Of a DNA stretch of 64,000 nucleotides, positions 22,525-34,279 are shown in pieces; position 1 is the first letter of the stretch, and the number at the start of each line of letters is the position of its first letter. Source of the DNA: Datura wrightii. Its lineage: Eukaryota; Streptophyta; Magnoliopsida; Solanales; Solanaceae. The translations under genes were made by a program, and so were the position numbers. The stretch covers positions 137,676,001 through 137,740,000 of the forward strand of contig JASDFA010000001.1 of assembly GCA_035772735.1 (NCBI GenBank). Reading direction: 5' to 3'. The notes under the pieces are model-generated. The model made no database searches, was not told where the DNA came from, and saw only the letters and a list, made by a program, of their open reading frames with translations.

Positions 22525-24044
22525 TGTTGGGCATATTTTTATGCCCTATTTGCCATGTTTTTATCCATATTTTGCCTTTTTTGAGTTCATACTCATTATG
22601 AAATGCATGAATTCATGTTTATATGTATGTTGAGAGCTAACAAATGTTCTGAGATATTTTGAGCAGGAAACCAAGAAAAACGGACTAAAAAATGACCCAA
22701 GGTGTGAAGAAAGAAGAGTTTGCAAAAGTTGGCCTTGTGTGGCGCGCCAACCTCTAAACTTCATAGAGATCTACGTAAAATTTGGTGCTATGGGTGGCGT
22801 GGAATGCCAGGTCATTAACTTCAGAAGAAAATTTGATCAACACCTTGGCAAAATGAGTAGCGTGGCGCGCCAGGAGCATTCTATACTTGGGAAATTTTTC
22901 CAATACTCTATTGGTTTGAGTGGTGTGGCACACCAGAAGGGTCTAGAGGCTCAAAGATTTAACTAACACCTTGGCGCATTGGCTGTCCTAGGGCGCCCGG
23001 AGCAAAATATCAGAAGAATTTGGAGCCAAACCTAGCGCTTTGGATAGCGCGCCACGCCAGGCCACCTTTGGGATGGATTTTGCTAATTGTGAAGCTAATT
23101 TCTTGAGGGAAAAAACATCATTTGAGGCCTTTCTTGTAAATATAACATCTATATCATTTGTTTGTAATGTACATCACATTTTGAAATCATATTGATCATT
23201 ATAAGTAGCTCTTGGGAGGAGAGACAAGTACTTAGGTTTTTTTATTTTCTTTATATTTTATACTTTGAATGACGATTATGTCTTTGTTTTTCCACTTGAA
23301 CATGAGTGACTAAACTCCTATTCTAGGATCTTAGCCATAGCAGATGGTTGACATTTAATAGTTTATTTATGCTAGTATTGATTCTTCATACAGGTTGTTT
23401 ATTCTTACTTATGTTAATTGCTAATTCATTAGATTGATCACCTTTCGAATAAATTTATTGGCTTTTGGTTGAAATCGATAGAGGGAACTAAAAGAATTAA
23501 AAGTAAGAATAAAATAGGTATTCAAAAACTCTTGTTGGACTGAGCTCAAGATAGAAGTCATTGATAAGAATAGGAATATACCCTTCAACCTTTTTTAGTT
23601 GAATACAAGTAGTCACAATCATCGTCTCATGGTTCTCCTGTGACCATAGGGATATATGCATTAGGGTTCATGGGATTGTTCTTGGATGCTCGAGAGAATG
23701 GAAAGAAATGGGATAGTAACTTGCAACTAGCAACCTTAGGAAGAATTAATCTACCATATTCAAGTCTTAAAAACTCAACCTGAACCGAAACTGTCATTAC
23801 CCTAGATTCCCGTCATCATTTGAATTATAGACACTTTTGAAACGATTTTAGTTCATTAGTTAATTTACATTTCAAGTTTAGTAGTATTATGTTCCAACTG
23901 TTCCCTATTTTTATTTGTGTTTATTAGAGTACTGAAATAAAGTGTTAACCTTAAACGGTTAATCTGATAAGTCTCTAAGGGATCGATAATCGGGAATTCA
24001 CTATCCTATATTACTTGAAGGCCATATGTGCTTGGGTGACATCA
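22525..24044 (+). repeat. Element Y 5' LTR (about 1520 bp)
   Basis: It starts TGTTGGGCATATTTTTATGCCC and ends GGGTGACATCA. It matches 50554-52075 throughout and Z's LTR in reverse. A cluster of six GGCGCGCC-like palindromes, about 60 bases apart, is at 22741-23062. It is followed by a 6-base spacer and the PBS. Confidence 0.9.
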
Positions 24045-24050
24045 AGTATT

Positions 24051-24068
24051 TGGCACCGTTATTGGGGA
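24051..24068 (+). promoter_or_regulatory. Primer binding site of element Y (tRNA-Asp type, degenerate)
   Basis: TGGCACCGTTATTGGGGA differs at a few bases from the TGGCGCCGTTGCCGGGGA site that Athila/Tat/Ogre elements use to pair with tRNA-Asp. It lies six bases after the LTR. This is the main evidence for the family assignment. Confidence 0.8.
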
Positions 24069-26093
24069 CTTGAGTATTGATTAGTTGTTTTTGGTTAGGA
24101 TTTTTATTACACTATTCAAGTATTTAATTTTTTTAAGTATATTATATAGATTTTTTTTCTTTTTTTAAGTATTTTACCACTCTCCTTAACATGAAATTTT
24201 GGTATATAACTGGATTGAATGATGGGTATTCATATTTTGGTGATTTGTATCTGAATTGTGGAGGAACCCACTTATGGCAACACTGTCATACTTGTGGTGT
24301 ATGTTGTGGTTTGGATGGCCATTGGAGTAGTTGCCTAAATTTTATTCCCCTTCTCCAAGTCTCTATTACGATACTCTTGTTGTTTTTTATGCTTATAGGA
24401 ATAATGACGAGGAGGAACTTCATGCTCAAATGAGCAATATGAAAAAACTAATCCCGGAGCATATGGAAGTAATGAGGAAGCAGCTTATTGAATAAGGAAA
24501 AGCCTTAAAAAGGATGAGTACCAAGCTCACAGAGATGATGGTTGAGGCTGCAACTTGTAATGATTTACAAGTCACAGTCTTAACCAATACTCAAGAGGAA
24601 CCTCAAGTGGAAGGGAGAATAGATCCAGACAAGAGATAGACCAATTTGGCTCAAGTATTCATGACCTGCAGGCTATTTTGAATGAAAAAGTTGAGGCGTT
24701 GATGCCCAACTCCAAAGTGTTGTGGATACTAGCCAATGCATGTAACAAGAAGAAGAATCCCAACCATTAGACTATTCATTTATTACATGATGTTAATGTT
24801 GAGGAGGTGGATAAACATGAGGATGTTAAGCATAATTCAATCTTGGAGTTAGGGCATATTGGTCATCATTCTAAATACTTTTCAATATTGTGTTTGGTTG
24901 GCAACCTAGAAATAGAGCCTTCCAATCCTATGGAGAGATGTGTAGATGAGGAACAATGCCTCTATATTCTAAATTTTACTATGCCAAATAGACATAATGA
25001 CATCCCTCATTTAAGCGCCAAGAAGGGAAATATAATACTTATTACTTGGTCTGTTCATGTTTACACCACCACCCCTTGAGCATAACAGAAAATTAGAAAA
25101 GGAATTGGCGGTGAAATTTATAAGCTCAAAATGGAAAGAAAAGTGTTGAAACTTGATGGTGTCATGCCGCAACATTAAATCAGGCACTTCTTAGGAGGCA
25201 ACCCAATTTGTAATAATGTAGTTTTTCTTATTTTCTATGTAGTGTCACTTTTTTTTGTTTTGTTTTGTGTGCAGGGAAGGGGAAGTATGAGTACCCAAAT
25301 CTCAAGCTACGGAATACATCTTGATTTTAAGTGTGGGGTCATACGACCCGTGAATCCGAAAGACATGCTGCTAGCTAGGCTCTAGGAGTATTTCTCAACC
25401 TTGTATGATTTTTACTTTATAGATGTTTTGAGGAAAGAGCATGATTTTAAGTGTGCTGTGAGGGTGTGTCTTCCAGTATTTTGAGGTTAAGGGTGAGTAT
25501 GGCATCGAGTTTAGTTGAAAAATTTTGAAAATGGAATACCTCATCCACCTTTTGGTTTTTCTTATAACCTCGATTTATTTCTTAAGTGGGAAACCTTTGA
25601 ACCGGGTAAAATTTTTTATTTTTAGGAGTAGTGTTAATTTATTATTTTAGGAGAATAAAAGGTTTTTCCCGACGATGGATGATTGACGACCTCTTAAGAG
25701 AAAATTGTCACGTTTTTATTTTTAGGATAGAGTCAAAAATTACTACTTGTGTGCTCTTTAACATTCCACTTAAAAGCTAAACTAGAGGTACTGAAGTGGT
25801 CATCTTAATTGCATAAGTGAGAATTCCATGCGAGACACATAAAGTTCTTGACTATACTCAAGACACTCATAAGGTTTAATAATGAAAAAATGTCATTCAA
25901 TGTGATTGTATGAATGTGTAGCTATAGGAAACCAACTAGATTCTTGAAGCCATGTGAGGTGAGCTTAATTGTTGTGTTTTGTACCTAATGGAGCATCTAG
26001 AACTTGCCTTAGTGTATGTAGGATGGCTAGTTGTTAAAGAGTCAAGAGATGATTAAGGCGTTTCTTTGAAAAAACCATATTTTTGTAATACCC
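24069..26093 (+). other. Element Y internal region, 5' part (no recognised pol)
   Basis: Short broken reading frames are present (24191-24433, 24807-25079). The second reads VEEVDKHEDVKHNSILELGH and ILNFTMPNRHNDIPHLSAKK, and I do not recognise it. A remnant of gag or of a captured reading frame is possible. From about 25160 comes the Athila 3' block ACATTAAATCAGGCAC...GGCAACCCAATTTG, then GATTTTAAGTGTGGGGTC at 25321, like the second PPT-like strip in this group. After 25400 it is colinear with Z (minus strand 6300-5750). Element C is inserted at 26093. Confidence 0.65.
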
Positions 26094-28369
26094 CAAAAGT
26101 ACCTAAGATCAGACACGTGAGTTGAAACTGAGAAAGCAGGAAATGTAAGTCACAAAAGAAATCATCTAGTGACTCATGGTGTGACCTAACGGGTCGTTAG
26201 GTGACCCGTCGGGTGGTGTCCAGTGTTAAGGAGGTGTTATTCTCGGTCAGTGGCGACGGAGGAGACATTGAGTCATTGCCACTCCACATGAATCATGGGT
26301 TGACCCATTTGGTAGTTAAAGGGACGATTGGTCAGTGCTGGCAATGGATGGAAGGATGAGTCATCGCCCACCTAACGACTCGTCCAGTGATCGGTGGGGT
26401 AAAGGAGTTTCAATTAATGGGGATTTGTCCAGTGATGATGATGAATGGGAAAACGAGTCATCCAGTTGGGTAACGACTCATCCAATCCCTCGTTGGGACT
26501 GGCAGTGTCAGTTTTCCTACAAAATTAGTAAGGGTGTTTTCATAATTCCTAAGCCCCAAAGTCCTAAACTACATCGTTTTAAGATCTGTTAGGAGGATTT
26601 TAAGAGGGTTTAGCCTATTCTAAACTATTCCCTCCCATGCATGTAATACTAAGACCTTTCCATTGAAGATCAAGCATAGAATTCTTCAAGTTCTTCCCCA
26701 AATCACTTGGTCTTTCAACAAACAGTGTAGATTCATCTTACCCAAGTATATAGGGCCATGAATGAGAATTTCCTTTAACTCTCATTCCCAAATTTCTCTT
26801 CAAGTTCATGAATTAAGTATTAACTAAAAGTGTATGATCATATGGGGTTTTAACCTAAATTTATGAAATTCTCTATGATTTATTTATGGGTTAATTCCCT
26901 TCATATTTCAAAGCATGTTTTAAGATTCACAGGCATATTTTTATGTACTAATTGATAACAAATTCATTATTTCAAGTTTTAAAAGATTATGCCTAATTAT
27001 TAAGTTCATGGAAAAGTTAGTCTATGATTGATGATTTCAAGTATGATGAATTATCTAACATGTATTTATGTTTATGAATTACCCATATATGAATCCATGA
27101 TTTTGACTAATGAAGTCTATTTCAAGTATGCTTGATCTTTAGATTTTGGGTAATTCCACTCGATTTTAGCATGTTTTCATGATCCAGTTCAATTATATAA
27201 ATTATCTTACCTTATGGTTTTGGAGTCTATACTCTGCTATTCAGCTTATGGTATGTTTGGAACCAGGACTCCCCATATTCACATTTCAGACTATGCACGT
27301 AATTTCATTATCAGCTTCGTTGGAAAATGATGGTTTCAGCTTCATTGAAAAATGATGGAGAACACTTTACATGTGTTTGGGAGCAGTGTCTAGCACTTAG
27401 TAGGCTAGGGGTTCATGAAAACCCCGGGTCTCAGAATTATGTGTCAATGCAGGATTTCACATGTTACTTGGGGACCTCCCTTGTGAGCTTTCCCTACCCC
27501 AATTAGGACTTCAGCTTGATATCAATATCACGGTAGTGCCCTTAGCTCTGGCAAAGCTTTGGACGGCTTTGCCCACTTGAGTGTAATAGTTGGGATTGTA
27601 AGCTCTATCGTGATAGTGTCAATTATTTGATGAGTCTCCCATTGTTCCTCATGATCTCAATAATGCATGTTTATCAGTTATGATATATCATATTCAGCAG
27701 GTTTGACCCAATGATCAGGTTATTTGTTTTTCTTAAAAATTTTAGTTTTAGCTTTGGGTCATTCGATTCAGTTATGAGATCCAGTTTATGTCTATTCATA
27801 TTTTCATATATTAGCATGCAGCCTTTACTCTCAAAATATTATGATGTTATGATTTATGAAATACATGATTTTAGTTTTTACTTACTTAGCCTATTTTACT
27901 TAACTTGCATACTTAGTATATTTCAAGTACTAACCGAATACTATATGCTGTATCGTTTCATGATACAGGTTCAGATGTTCAGACTTAGTCCCACCACTAG
28001 TTAGTTTCCAGGGCTTGAATTCAGTTCTCCAGTTGGTGAGTTCTCATCCTTTTAAGACCTTCAGTTAGTTGAGTTATGTTATTTCAGTTTCAGACTTCTA
28101 GTTTTCTACTTAGGATGTTGTCCCATCAACTTGTCAGTATGTTAGAGGATCTTTCAGACATAGACTTGTATTTTCAGCTTAGGATTTAGTGTTATGAGGT
28201 TCCCATTAGATAGACGTTTGTTATTCAGACTTCCGCTATTTTAGAATTTAGTTATCAGCTTAGTTTATGATGATCTTTAGTTATCACGTTCATCCCATGG
28301 GTTGACTTGGAGCCATTTATGGTTCTAGGTTCCATGTCTCGATCCAAGGTCTCAACTTAGGTCATGACA
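26094..28369 (+). repeat. Element C 5' LTR (2276 bp)
   Basis: It starts TGTAATACCCC and ends GGTCATGACA. It pairs with the split 3' LTR at 45115. The palindrome cluster is at 26155-26500. Hairpin 2 is at 27948-27968 (arms CTGTATCGT and ATGATACAG). The ORFs at 26335-26592 and 27711-28004 are LTR sequence. Confidence 0.9.
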
Positions 28370-28372
28370 ACT

Positions 28373-28385
28373 TGTTGTCACAGCA
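28373..28385 (+). promoter_or_regulatory. Primer binding site of element C (decayed)
   Basis: TTGTTGTCACAGC lies just after the LTR, where other elements here have TTGGTATCAGAGC. Position and partial match support the call, but several bases have changed. Confidence 0.55.
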
Positions 28386-28577
28386 TTATGTGTTAAAGTG
28401 TCATGTCTGACAGCCGTGTTAAATAGAGTCTTTTTCATGGTGTGAAGCATGCCACACTCATGACGAAGAGGCTACGAAATGTTTTAAGAAACTTCCCTTC
28501 TTTCATGATTCTATCTCGTGCTATGAGTTTAACTCTCTTGATTTCCTCTAACTCTAGCTTTATGTGTTTGCAGAATC

Positions 28578-29652
28578 ATGCCTCCACACCAAGTTAATAG
28601 AATAATAAATGGCAAAGGAAATGGAAATGGACATGAGGATGTCAATGGAGATTGACACCAGCAAGACCCACCAGTCCCAGCGGATCCCGTGCCCGGGCAA
28701 GTTGCCAATGCTGAGTTTAGAGTAGTCATTCAGATGTTGGCACAAGCATTGACCGCTTAGGTCAATAAGCGGGCAGTGTCTCATGTTCCCCAGAACGGGA
28801 ACGCAACGGCGGCTAGAGTCTGGGACTTCCTCAGAATGATTCCCCCTAAGTTCCTTAGGTCGAGAGTGGAGAAGGACCCACACGAGTTCATAGAAGAGAT
28901 CAAAAGACCACCCATGATTATGGGGGTGACAGGAAAGGAGTGTGCAGACTTAGCCTCCTATCAATTGAAAAGAGTCGTTCATATATGGTATAGGCAGTGG
29001 AAGGATACCTGGAGTCGGAGCGGGTCCCATTAGTTGGGATGAGTTTCTCACCACATTCATAGACTGATTCTTTCCCTGAGAGATGAGGGAAATCAGGGTG
29101 GCCGACTTCATGAATCTTAAATAGAACAACATCACTGTCCAGGAGTATACTGTAGAGTTCACCCAGTTGTCCAAGTATGCGTCGGAGATGGTGGCCGATC
29201 AGAGGGTTCAAGTGAGCATATTTGTGAATGGAGTAGCAGATTATTTGGTCAAAGACTATAGGATCGCCATGCTTCATCAAGAAATTGACTTCTCTCGATT
29301 GGTCTTGTATGCCTATCAGATAGAGGCGGTCCAGAGGAGGGAGAGGGAGAGAGGAAAAGAAGCCCAATAGTTTTGGGTTTTCTCAATAGAGGTCTGGTGG
29401 CGGACATCGTCAGTAATCCCACCATCGATTGGCAGCCCCAGCATCGTCATCAGCCAGTGTGCCATATAGGTATAGGTGTGATCATAGGGGAAAGACATTA
29501 AGTTCTTGAGGTTAGGGGAGAAGGTCAGTAGAGCCCAGCATTCCAGTTTGTGAAAGGTGTGGTAGGAGGCACACCAGAGAGTGCTTAGCAGGTTTAGGGG
29601 CATGTTTTGGGTGCGGGAAGTCCGTCCACATGCTCAGAGATTGTCAAGCAGC
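28578..29652 (+). pseudogene. Element C gag, cut by the mitochondrial insertion
   Basis: The start MPPHQVNRI is at 28578. The core reads VWDFLRMIPPKFLRSRVEKD, PHEFIEEIK and ECADLASYQLKRVVHIWYRQ (28810-29000), then LSKYASEMVADQRVQVSIFV (29165-29230) and QEIDFSRLVLYAYQIEAVQR. The CCHC knuckle CFGCGKSVHMLRDC is at about 29602-29645. Stops at 28655 and 28758 and frame changes near 29030 and 29370 break it. Seven bases past the last knuckle codons the sequence turns into organellar DNA. Confidence 0.85.
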
Positions 29653-30030
29653 CATAACTATCTAGGTCACCAATCTTCTTTTTTAGGGAGTCAGAGACGA
29701 TCGAAGAGGCAGCAAAATAGGAACTTTCGATCAGGGAGAGCTCAACAAGGTCGAGAGCAAGATGATGGATATTCCAAGGAAGATCGAAGAAGATGAATGA
29801 AGGTTTATACCTACCCCTAACTGGCACTATGAATCCAATCCCATCTACATAGATGTTCCTAGCCACGAGATGAAGGGGTACTCTCTTACTGTTAAGCCGT
29901 CTTCAACTCTTCTTTCTTTACTCCTTTCCGCATCGGGGCTGATAATTGGATAGAATCTCCTTAAATAAAGAAAGGGGGCATATAAATTGGGTTTTTGGCT
30001 TGCAATAAAGCTAGGGTCCTGATCGAGCAA

Positions 30031-30301
30031 CTAGTAGTCATATCTATCCACCTCTCCAGACACAATATCTTGAGTACCTATGATGGTGACCACATATGCT
30101 GGTATGTGATGGTTGGACATAGAATCGAGTCCTTGTAAATGGGCAAAGCCAGGTGCTCTTATTTTACGACGGTAGGGACGATTGCTTCCATTACTGACCA
30201 GAAAAACACCAAATTCTCCTTTACGTGCTTCAATTGTGGTATAGGTAGAAGGAGCTGGTATGGAAAAACTTTTTGTATAAGATTCGAAATGGTGAATTGA
30301 G
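30031..30301 (-). pseudogene. nad7: nad7 exon 5 (262 nt, stop codon lost)
   Basis: The minus strand reads SIHHFESYTKSFSIPAPSTY, then KGEFGVFLVSNGSNRPYRRK, APGFAHLQGLDSMSNHH and TIIGTQDIVSGEVDR. The codon where the stop is expected (30042-30040) is TAT, so the frame runs two more codons (DY) to a TAG. The frame is otherwise open through this exon. Confidence 0.9.
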
Positions 30302-32042
30302 GTAGAGTAGACCGATGATCCTGTAGTCATTTGGCTGACTATTGAACGAAAAAGCTTGCATCTGCTTCCCGTATTATATAATCGATCCCATCTCTCTCCA
30401 AACCTAACATGGTAGTTTCCCATCATAGGGCTTTCTATCTATAGATTAAGCCATTACCAAGGAGCTAATTCGTTCAGAACTCAGTTGACTGCTTCTATAG
30501 GGAAGGCGGAGCGTCCTTGGCTCAGCATTATAGCACATAGGGCTTAGGCGCTACTACAGCGCTTTGCTAACTTGTAGAGCCTCGCTATGAGAATCTATCT
30601 TCGCTAACGCTCGGCTAACTCTTGAACCTTTGTGTTGACCATTCGATTTCTCAGTAGCAAAAGCGCTTCTCTTTGCCCCTTAACCTTAAGTAGAAGGACA
30701 AGAAAGAGATTATTTGTTTTCTTGCTCCCGCTTCCTCATCTGCGCTCATCAAGCCAACTTTGCTCTTTGGGAGGTGAAAGAGCGGTTGAAGCGTACATTT
30801 CGAAATGACAGTATCGAAGATATATTTCTATATATACACGGTTACGGTTATCTCGGACTATGTTTCGGAAAAAGCAGCCTACTTATGGGGCACTGAGTAC
30901 TTATAGCCTCTACGATAAGCAAGTGAATGTGGTCGGTGCGTGGTGAACGGTTCATCAATCCATTTTTTGCCTCAACTCCCTAAATAGGAATAGGGGTAGT
31001 TTACAAATTCGAGTAATAAATTCTCACCTGACTGTGATAGCCCTTTCGATACCTTATTGGAGCTTTGTAACTAGTGGCTGGTTTCCCATCGCGTCAGCCT
31101 TTTCCCAGTGCGCGGAGCCCCAACGAGGAAGGTCTTAGTGCTTTATCATTGGGTCAATAATGCTAATCCATCTTTTTGTGCTACTCCTAGGGCAGGAAGA
31201 AGATAAGAAAATGCGAAGCGTTCTCTTACTTTCCCAACCTATTGTTTCTAAAGACTGCCCTCTCTCGGCTGCATCTTGGTCCAACCTACTATGAGGATCC
31301 CATATCCAGCAACCCAACCTATACAAAGGGCATCAAAGCCCCTTGACTAGGTTGGAGCTATAAAGCTTACCTCATTTATTATTATTAAAAAGGGAAAGGG
31401 CCTTTTCAGCTGGTGCGCAGGAGCGCACTTCCATTTTCCCTTTACTAGTAAGGGGTCCCGTGGTTCCTATGCCGCCGCGTTTCTCGGTACTTTTCTTTTA
31501 GTGCTTCCACCCAAAGCGATAGCTTCTAGCTAGTTCAGTGGATAAGATGGTTGTGCTCCATCTCATTCAAGAATGGGATGGCAGTGGTCCACCGGCAAGC
31601 TCGTTCTGATCTTGGACGCAGTACATTGGAATCCTAAAGCACCACCACAAACGCTACCACGCGTCCGCCTGCGGTGCGGTAAGGCACCACCCTGTTGTGC
31701 CAGCAGCCAACTCCAGCGTGTCAGCTTAGTTATCCTCATCAAACCACTTACTTGATGTCTAGCTTCCTAACTGGTAGACAGTTCCTTTTCCCCCAAATCA
31801 ATGAAGAAGGGAGACGTAAGTTGATTCTTTCGAAGAACCAGAAGCGAAGCGCTATGCCGGGGCGAGGGGATGGAAAAAGAAATGGCTCTGAAGAAAAGAA
31901 TTGGGGTTCCCAATGCTTCTCCACGCTCAACGAGATTCACCAACCTCGGGATGCTTTACTCCTAACCCCACAAGGTTCCAAGACGGAGCTTAACCTGAGT
32001 CTCGATTAAGAATGGCGATGATATACGTTTCACACGGCGCAC
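30302..32042 (-). other. nad7: nad7 intron 4, group II (about 1741 bp)
   Basis: It starts GTGCGCCGTG at 32042 and ends CTCTAC at 30302, both fitting group II intron ends. I could not find a clear domain V near its 3' end, so that part may be mutated or rearranged. The ORFs inside (30714-30896, 31135-31326, 31573-31755, 31695-32009) look like chance frames. Confidence 0.7.
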
Positions 32043-32753
32043 GATTTCATGGATAGTTTCATTCGAGATCATGATGGAGGACATAGCTTACGATCATCGG
32101 CTTTGAGCATGCGACTAGGCATTTGATTAAGACATTGCACAATGATCCGAACACTTTGTCGCTTCTCTTCGATACGAATACAGTAACGATCATAGCGATC
32201 TCCTCTGGTACCTACTGGTATGTCAGGATCCAATTGGTCATGAACATCATAAGGTGCTGCTTTTTGCAAATCCCAGCATACCCCAGAACCTCTTAACATT
32301 ACACCACTGAATCCCCAATCCTTTGCTTGTTGTGCAGTGACAGTACCAATATCCACTAATCGTTGTTTCCAAATACGGTTTCCGATTGACATCTCTTCTA
32401 ATTCGTCGATACGAGAAGCAAATTATTGGGTGAATGAATCAATATCTATACATAAGCCAAGAGGCAGATCTTGTGCCACTCCATCTGGTCGTATGAAACT
32501 AGCATGCATCCTAGCTCCCGAGACTCTTTCATAGAATTCCAACAATTGCTCCCGCTCCTCAAAAGCCCACAGGAACGGAGTTGATGCTCCTATATCCATA
32601 GCATGAGTAGTTAAAGCAAGTGAATGATTTGAAATTCGATTTATTTCACGGAATAACACTCATATATATTGAGCTCGTAATGGTACCTCGCAATTCAAAA
32701 GTCTCTCTATGGCTGAAGAATGAGTGTGCTCTTGGGCCATCAAAGAAACATAG
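32043..32753 (-). pseudogene. nad7: nad7 exons 3 and 4 fused, intron 3 absent
   Basis: One 711-nt colinear coding block runs from IYVSLMAQEHTHSSAIERLL to RKLCPPS, stop, SRMKLSMKS. 711 equals 467+244, the normal sizes of exons 3 and 4, so there is no room for intron 3. Premature stops: TGA in QYI-stop-VLF (about 32662), TAA in FTQ-stop-FAS (about 32426) and TGA after CPPS (about 32067). Some sites that plants usually edit in the RNA look unedited in the exon 4 part (for example Arg in GDRYDRYC). The block ends before GTGCG, a good group II 5' splice site. Confidence 0.9.
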
Positions 32754-34212
32754 ATAGGGTCGACGACGGAACGAAGAACGAAACTTTATGATAGCTTTTT
32801 TGTAGACTTTCACTTGCATCACATACACAAGTGCTCTCTGAACCGTGTAATAAGGTCACCCATAACACGGCTCTCCCACTTGAGTTATCTTAGCCCCAGG
32901 CCGTGCTATTCAATAATATTGGAAAAATCGCAGCGTAAGGTAACAACTAGTATGGAAAGCTGGTCGCCTTTGGAAGCCCTCACCGGTAACCAAAGCACAT
33001 CGTTCCCGCAACCACTTTTGTACTTTGTTTATAGCTTTTTTAAGTTATGCAATAGAAGGGAGGGCTTGTGCTTGAATTGAAGTAGCGCCTTTGGAATATG
33101 GGTAGGGCTCCTAAGTGGCGCGTTCGTGGAGGCAAACTGAAGGAAGAGCAAAAGGAAGGTTGGGTACTTGTGGGGTGCAGCCATCCAGCCTCGAATAGGA
33201 GGGGGCAGCGCTCTGGATCCTCCCTGCTTGCAAAAATGAATGGATCATAAAGGGGCTTGGTTCTCTATTTCCAAGCGCGGGGGTGAAGGCCATAAGAGAA
33301 TATTGCCCTACTGGTAAGGAAGAGGGGAAAAGGGTGCTGTCATATATCTCGACCAGTTTCCCGAGGCGTTGGAAATCCCGACTGGCTCAGAGAATCACTC
33401 TCGCTATTTAGCCCTTCGTTCCGCCAACAAAAAAGTCATCCTTGATGATTTCCCATTCCTTCCCTGCCGAGCCGCCTCTCTTCTCCATTCGATGCTTCCG
33501 CCTTCCCTTTCTATAAAATACCCAGGCACCCTCCTTTCTAATCACTAAGAAAAAAAAAGACCAATCAAAGCCCTATCTAAGTAAAGCTTCGTCTGTTATT
33601 TTTCCGGCCCCAGGGTAGTTTATTCGACCCATTCCCCAGTCTCCCGCACTGCTTAAGTAAGTGTGCGACTCCGTATGAGGATCTCCTTCTCTTCTACCCA
33701 CTCTCCGTTCACACGATTCTCAAAGCAGAGGAGGAACGGTAGGCAGCAGGTACCATGAGCCCTCTGTCCCACACATCTATCCAGAAGCAAGTGTAGTTTA
33801 CTGGTTCCACCGAATGCTCCTATCTCTCGGCAAAGATCATGTAAGTGTGCAGTTATGCTTCAGATGCTTCACCATAGAATAGATCGATCCAGTTCCCATT
33901 CTTTTCCGGTGCACTCGCTTTATATCTCAGACACACAAGGAAGGACGCGGTGGGAAGGAAGTAGCCCTAGCCTCTGTCCGGCCGATCATTCCCCTGGCAT
34001 CTCGCATTCACGCCCCCGTTTGACTACCGCTCGAGGATGTAGTTGTAGATAGGTTAGTCTTAGTGGGTCGTTGGCTCCACCTGTTATCTCCTTCTATGAC
34101 ATGTTGTTGTCGTCGCCATATTCCATATGTCACTTAGTCATCTCTGCCTCGCTGCGGGTCAGCACCTCCGAAAGAAATGGAGGACTTCATTTAGTGACCC
34201 CGCGATTGCCCT
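32754..34212 (-). other. nad7: nad7 intron 2, group II (1459 bp)
   Basis: It lies between exon 2 and exon 3. A canonical 34-nt domain V is at 32873-32840 (minus strand), starting GAGCCGTGTTAT and ending ACACGGTTC with the AGC triad intact, about 87 nt before exon 3. The rest has no gene I recognise. The small ORFs within (33111-33293, 33855-34052) are not supported. Confidence 0.8.
32840..32873 (-). ncRNA. Group II intron domain V (nad7 intron 2)
   Basis: A 34-nt hairpin on the minus strand whose arms GAGCCGTGT and ACACGGTTC pair with a G-T wobble, with the catalytic AGC at positions 2-4. Length, arms and distance from the 3' splice site are all typical of domain V, the catalytic centre of group II introns. 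Confidence 0.85.
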
Positions 34213-34279
34213 CTGAATGATCAGAAAAGGTAAAGCTTGAAGATAAGTTTTGTACTCAATTAATTTCTCAGTCCCTCTA
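34213..34279 (-). pseudogene. nad7: nad7 exon 2 (67 nt, expected 69)
   Basis: The minus strand reads RGTEKLIEYKTYLQALPF, the segment that joins exon 1 to exon 3 in plant nad7. Two bases are missing in the codons after ALP, giving a frameshift before the exon end at 34213. Confidence 0.9.

Noticed and set aside
22741..23062. Regular about 60-base spacing suggesting a CRISPR array
   Set aside because: This is eukaryotic LTR sequence. The units are decayed throughout, with no exact repeats or unique spacers.
31520..31620. Possible tRNA-like stretch (AGCTCAGT/GTTCAGTGGATAAGATGG-like) in nad7 intron 4
   Set aside because: A D-loop-like word is present, but I could not fold acceptor, anticodon and T arms in register.
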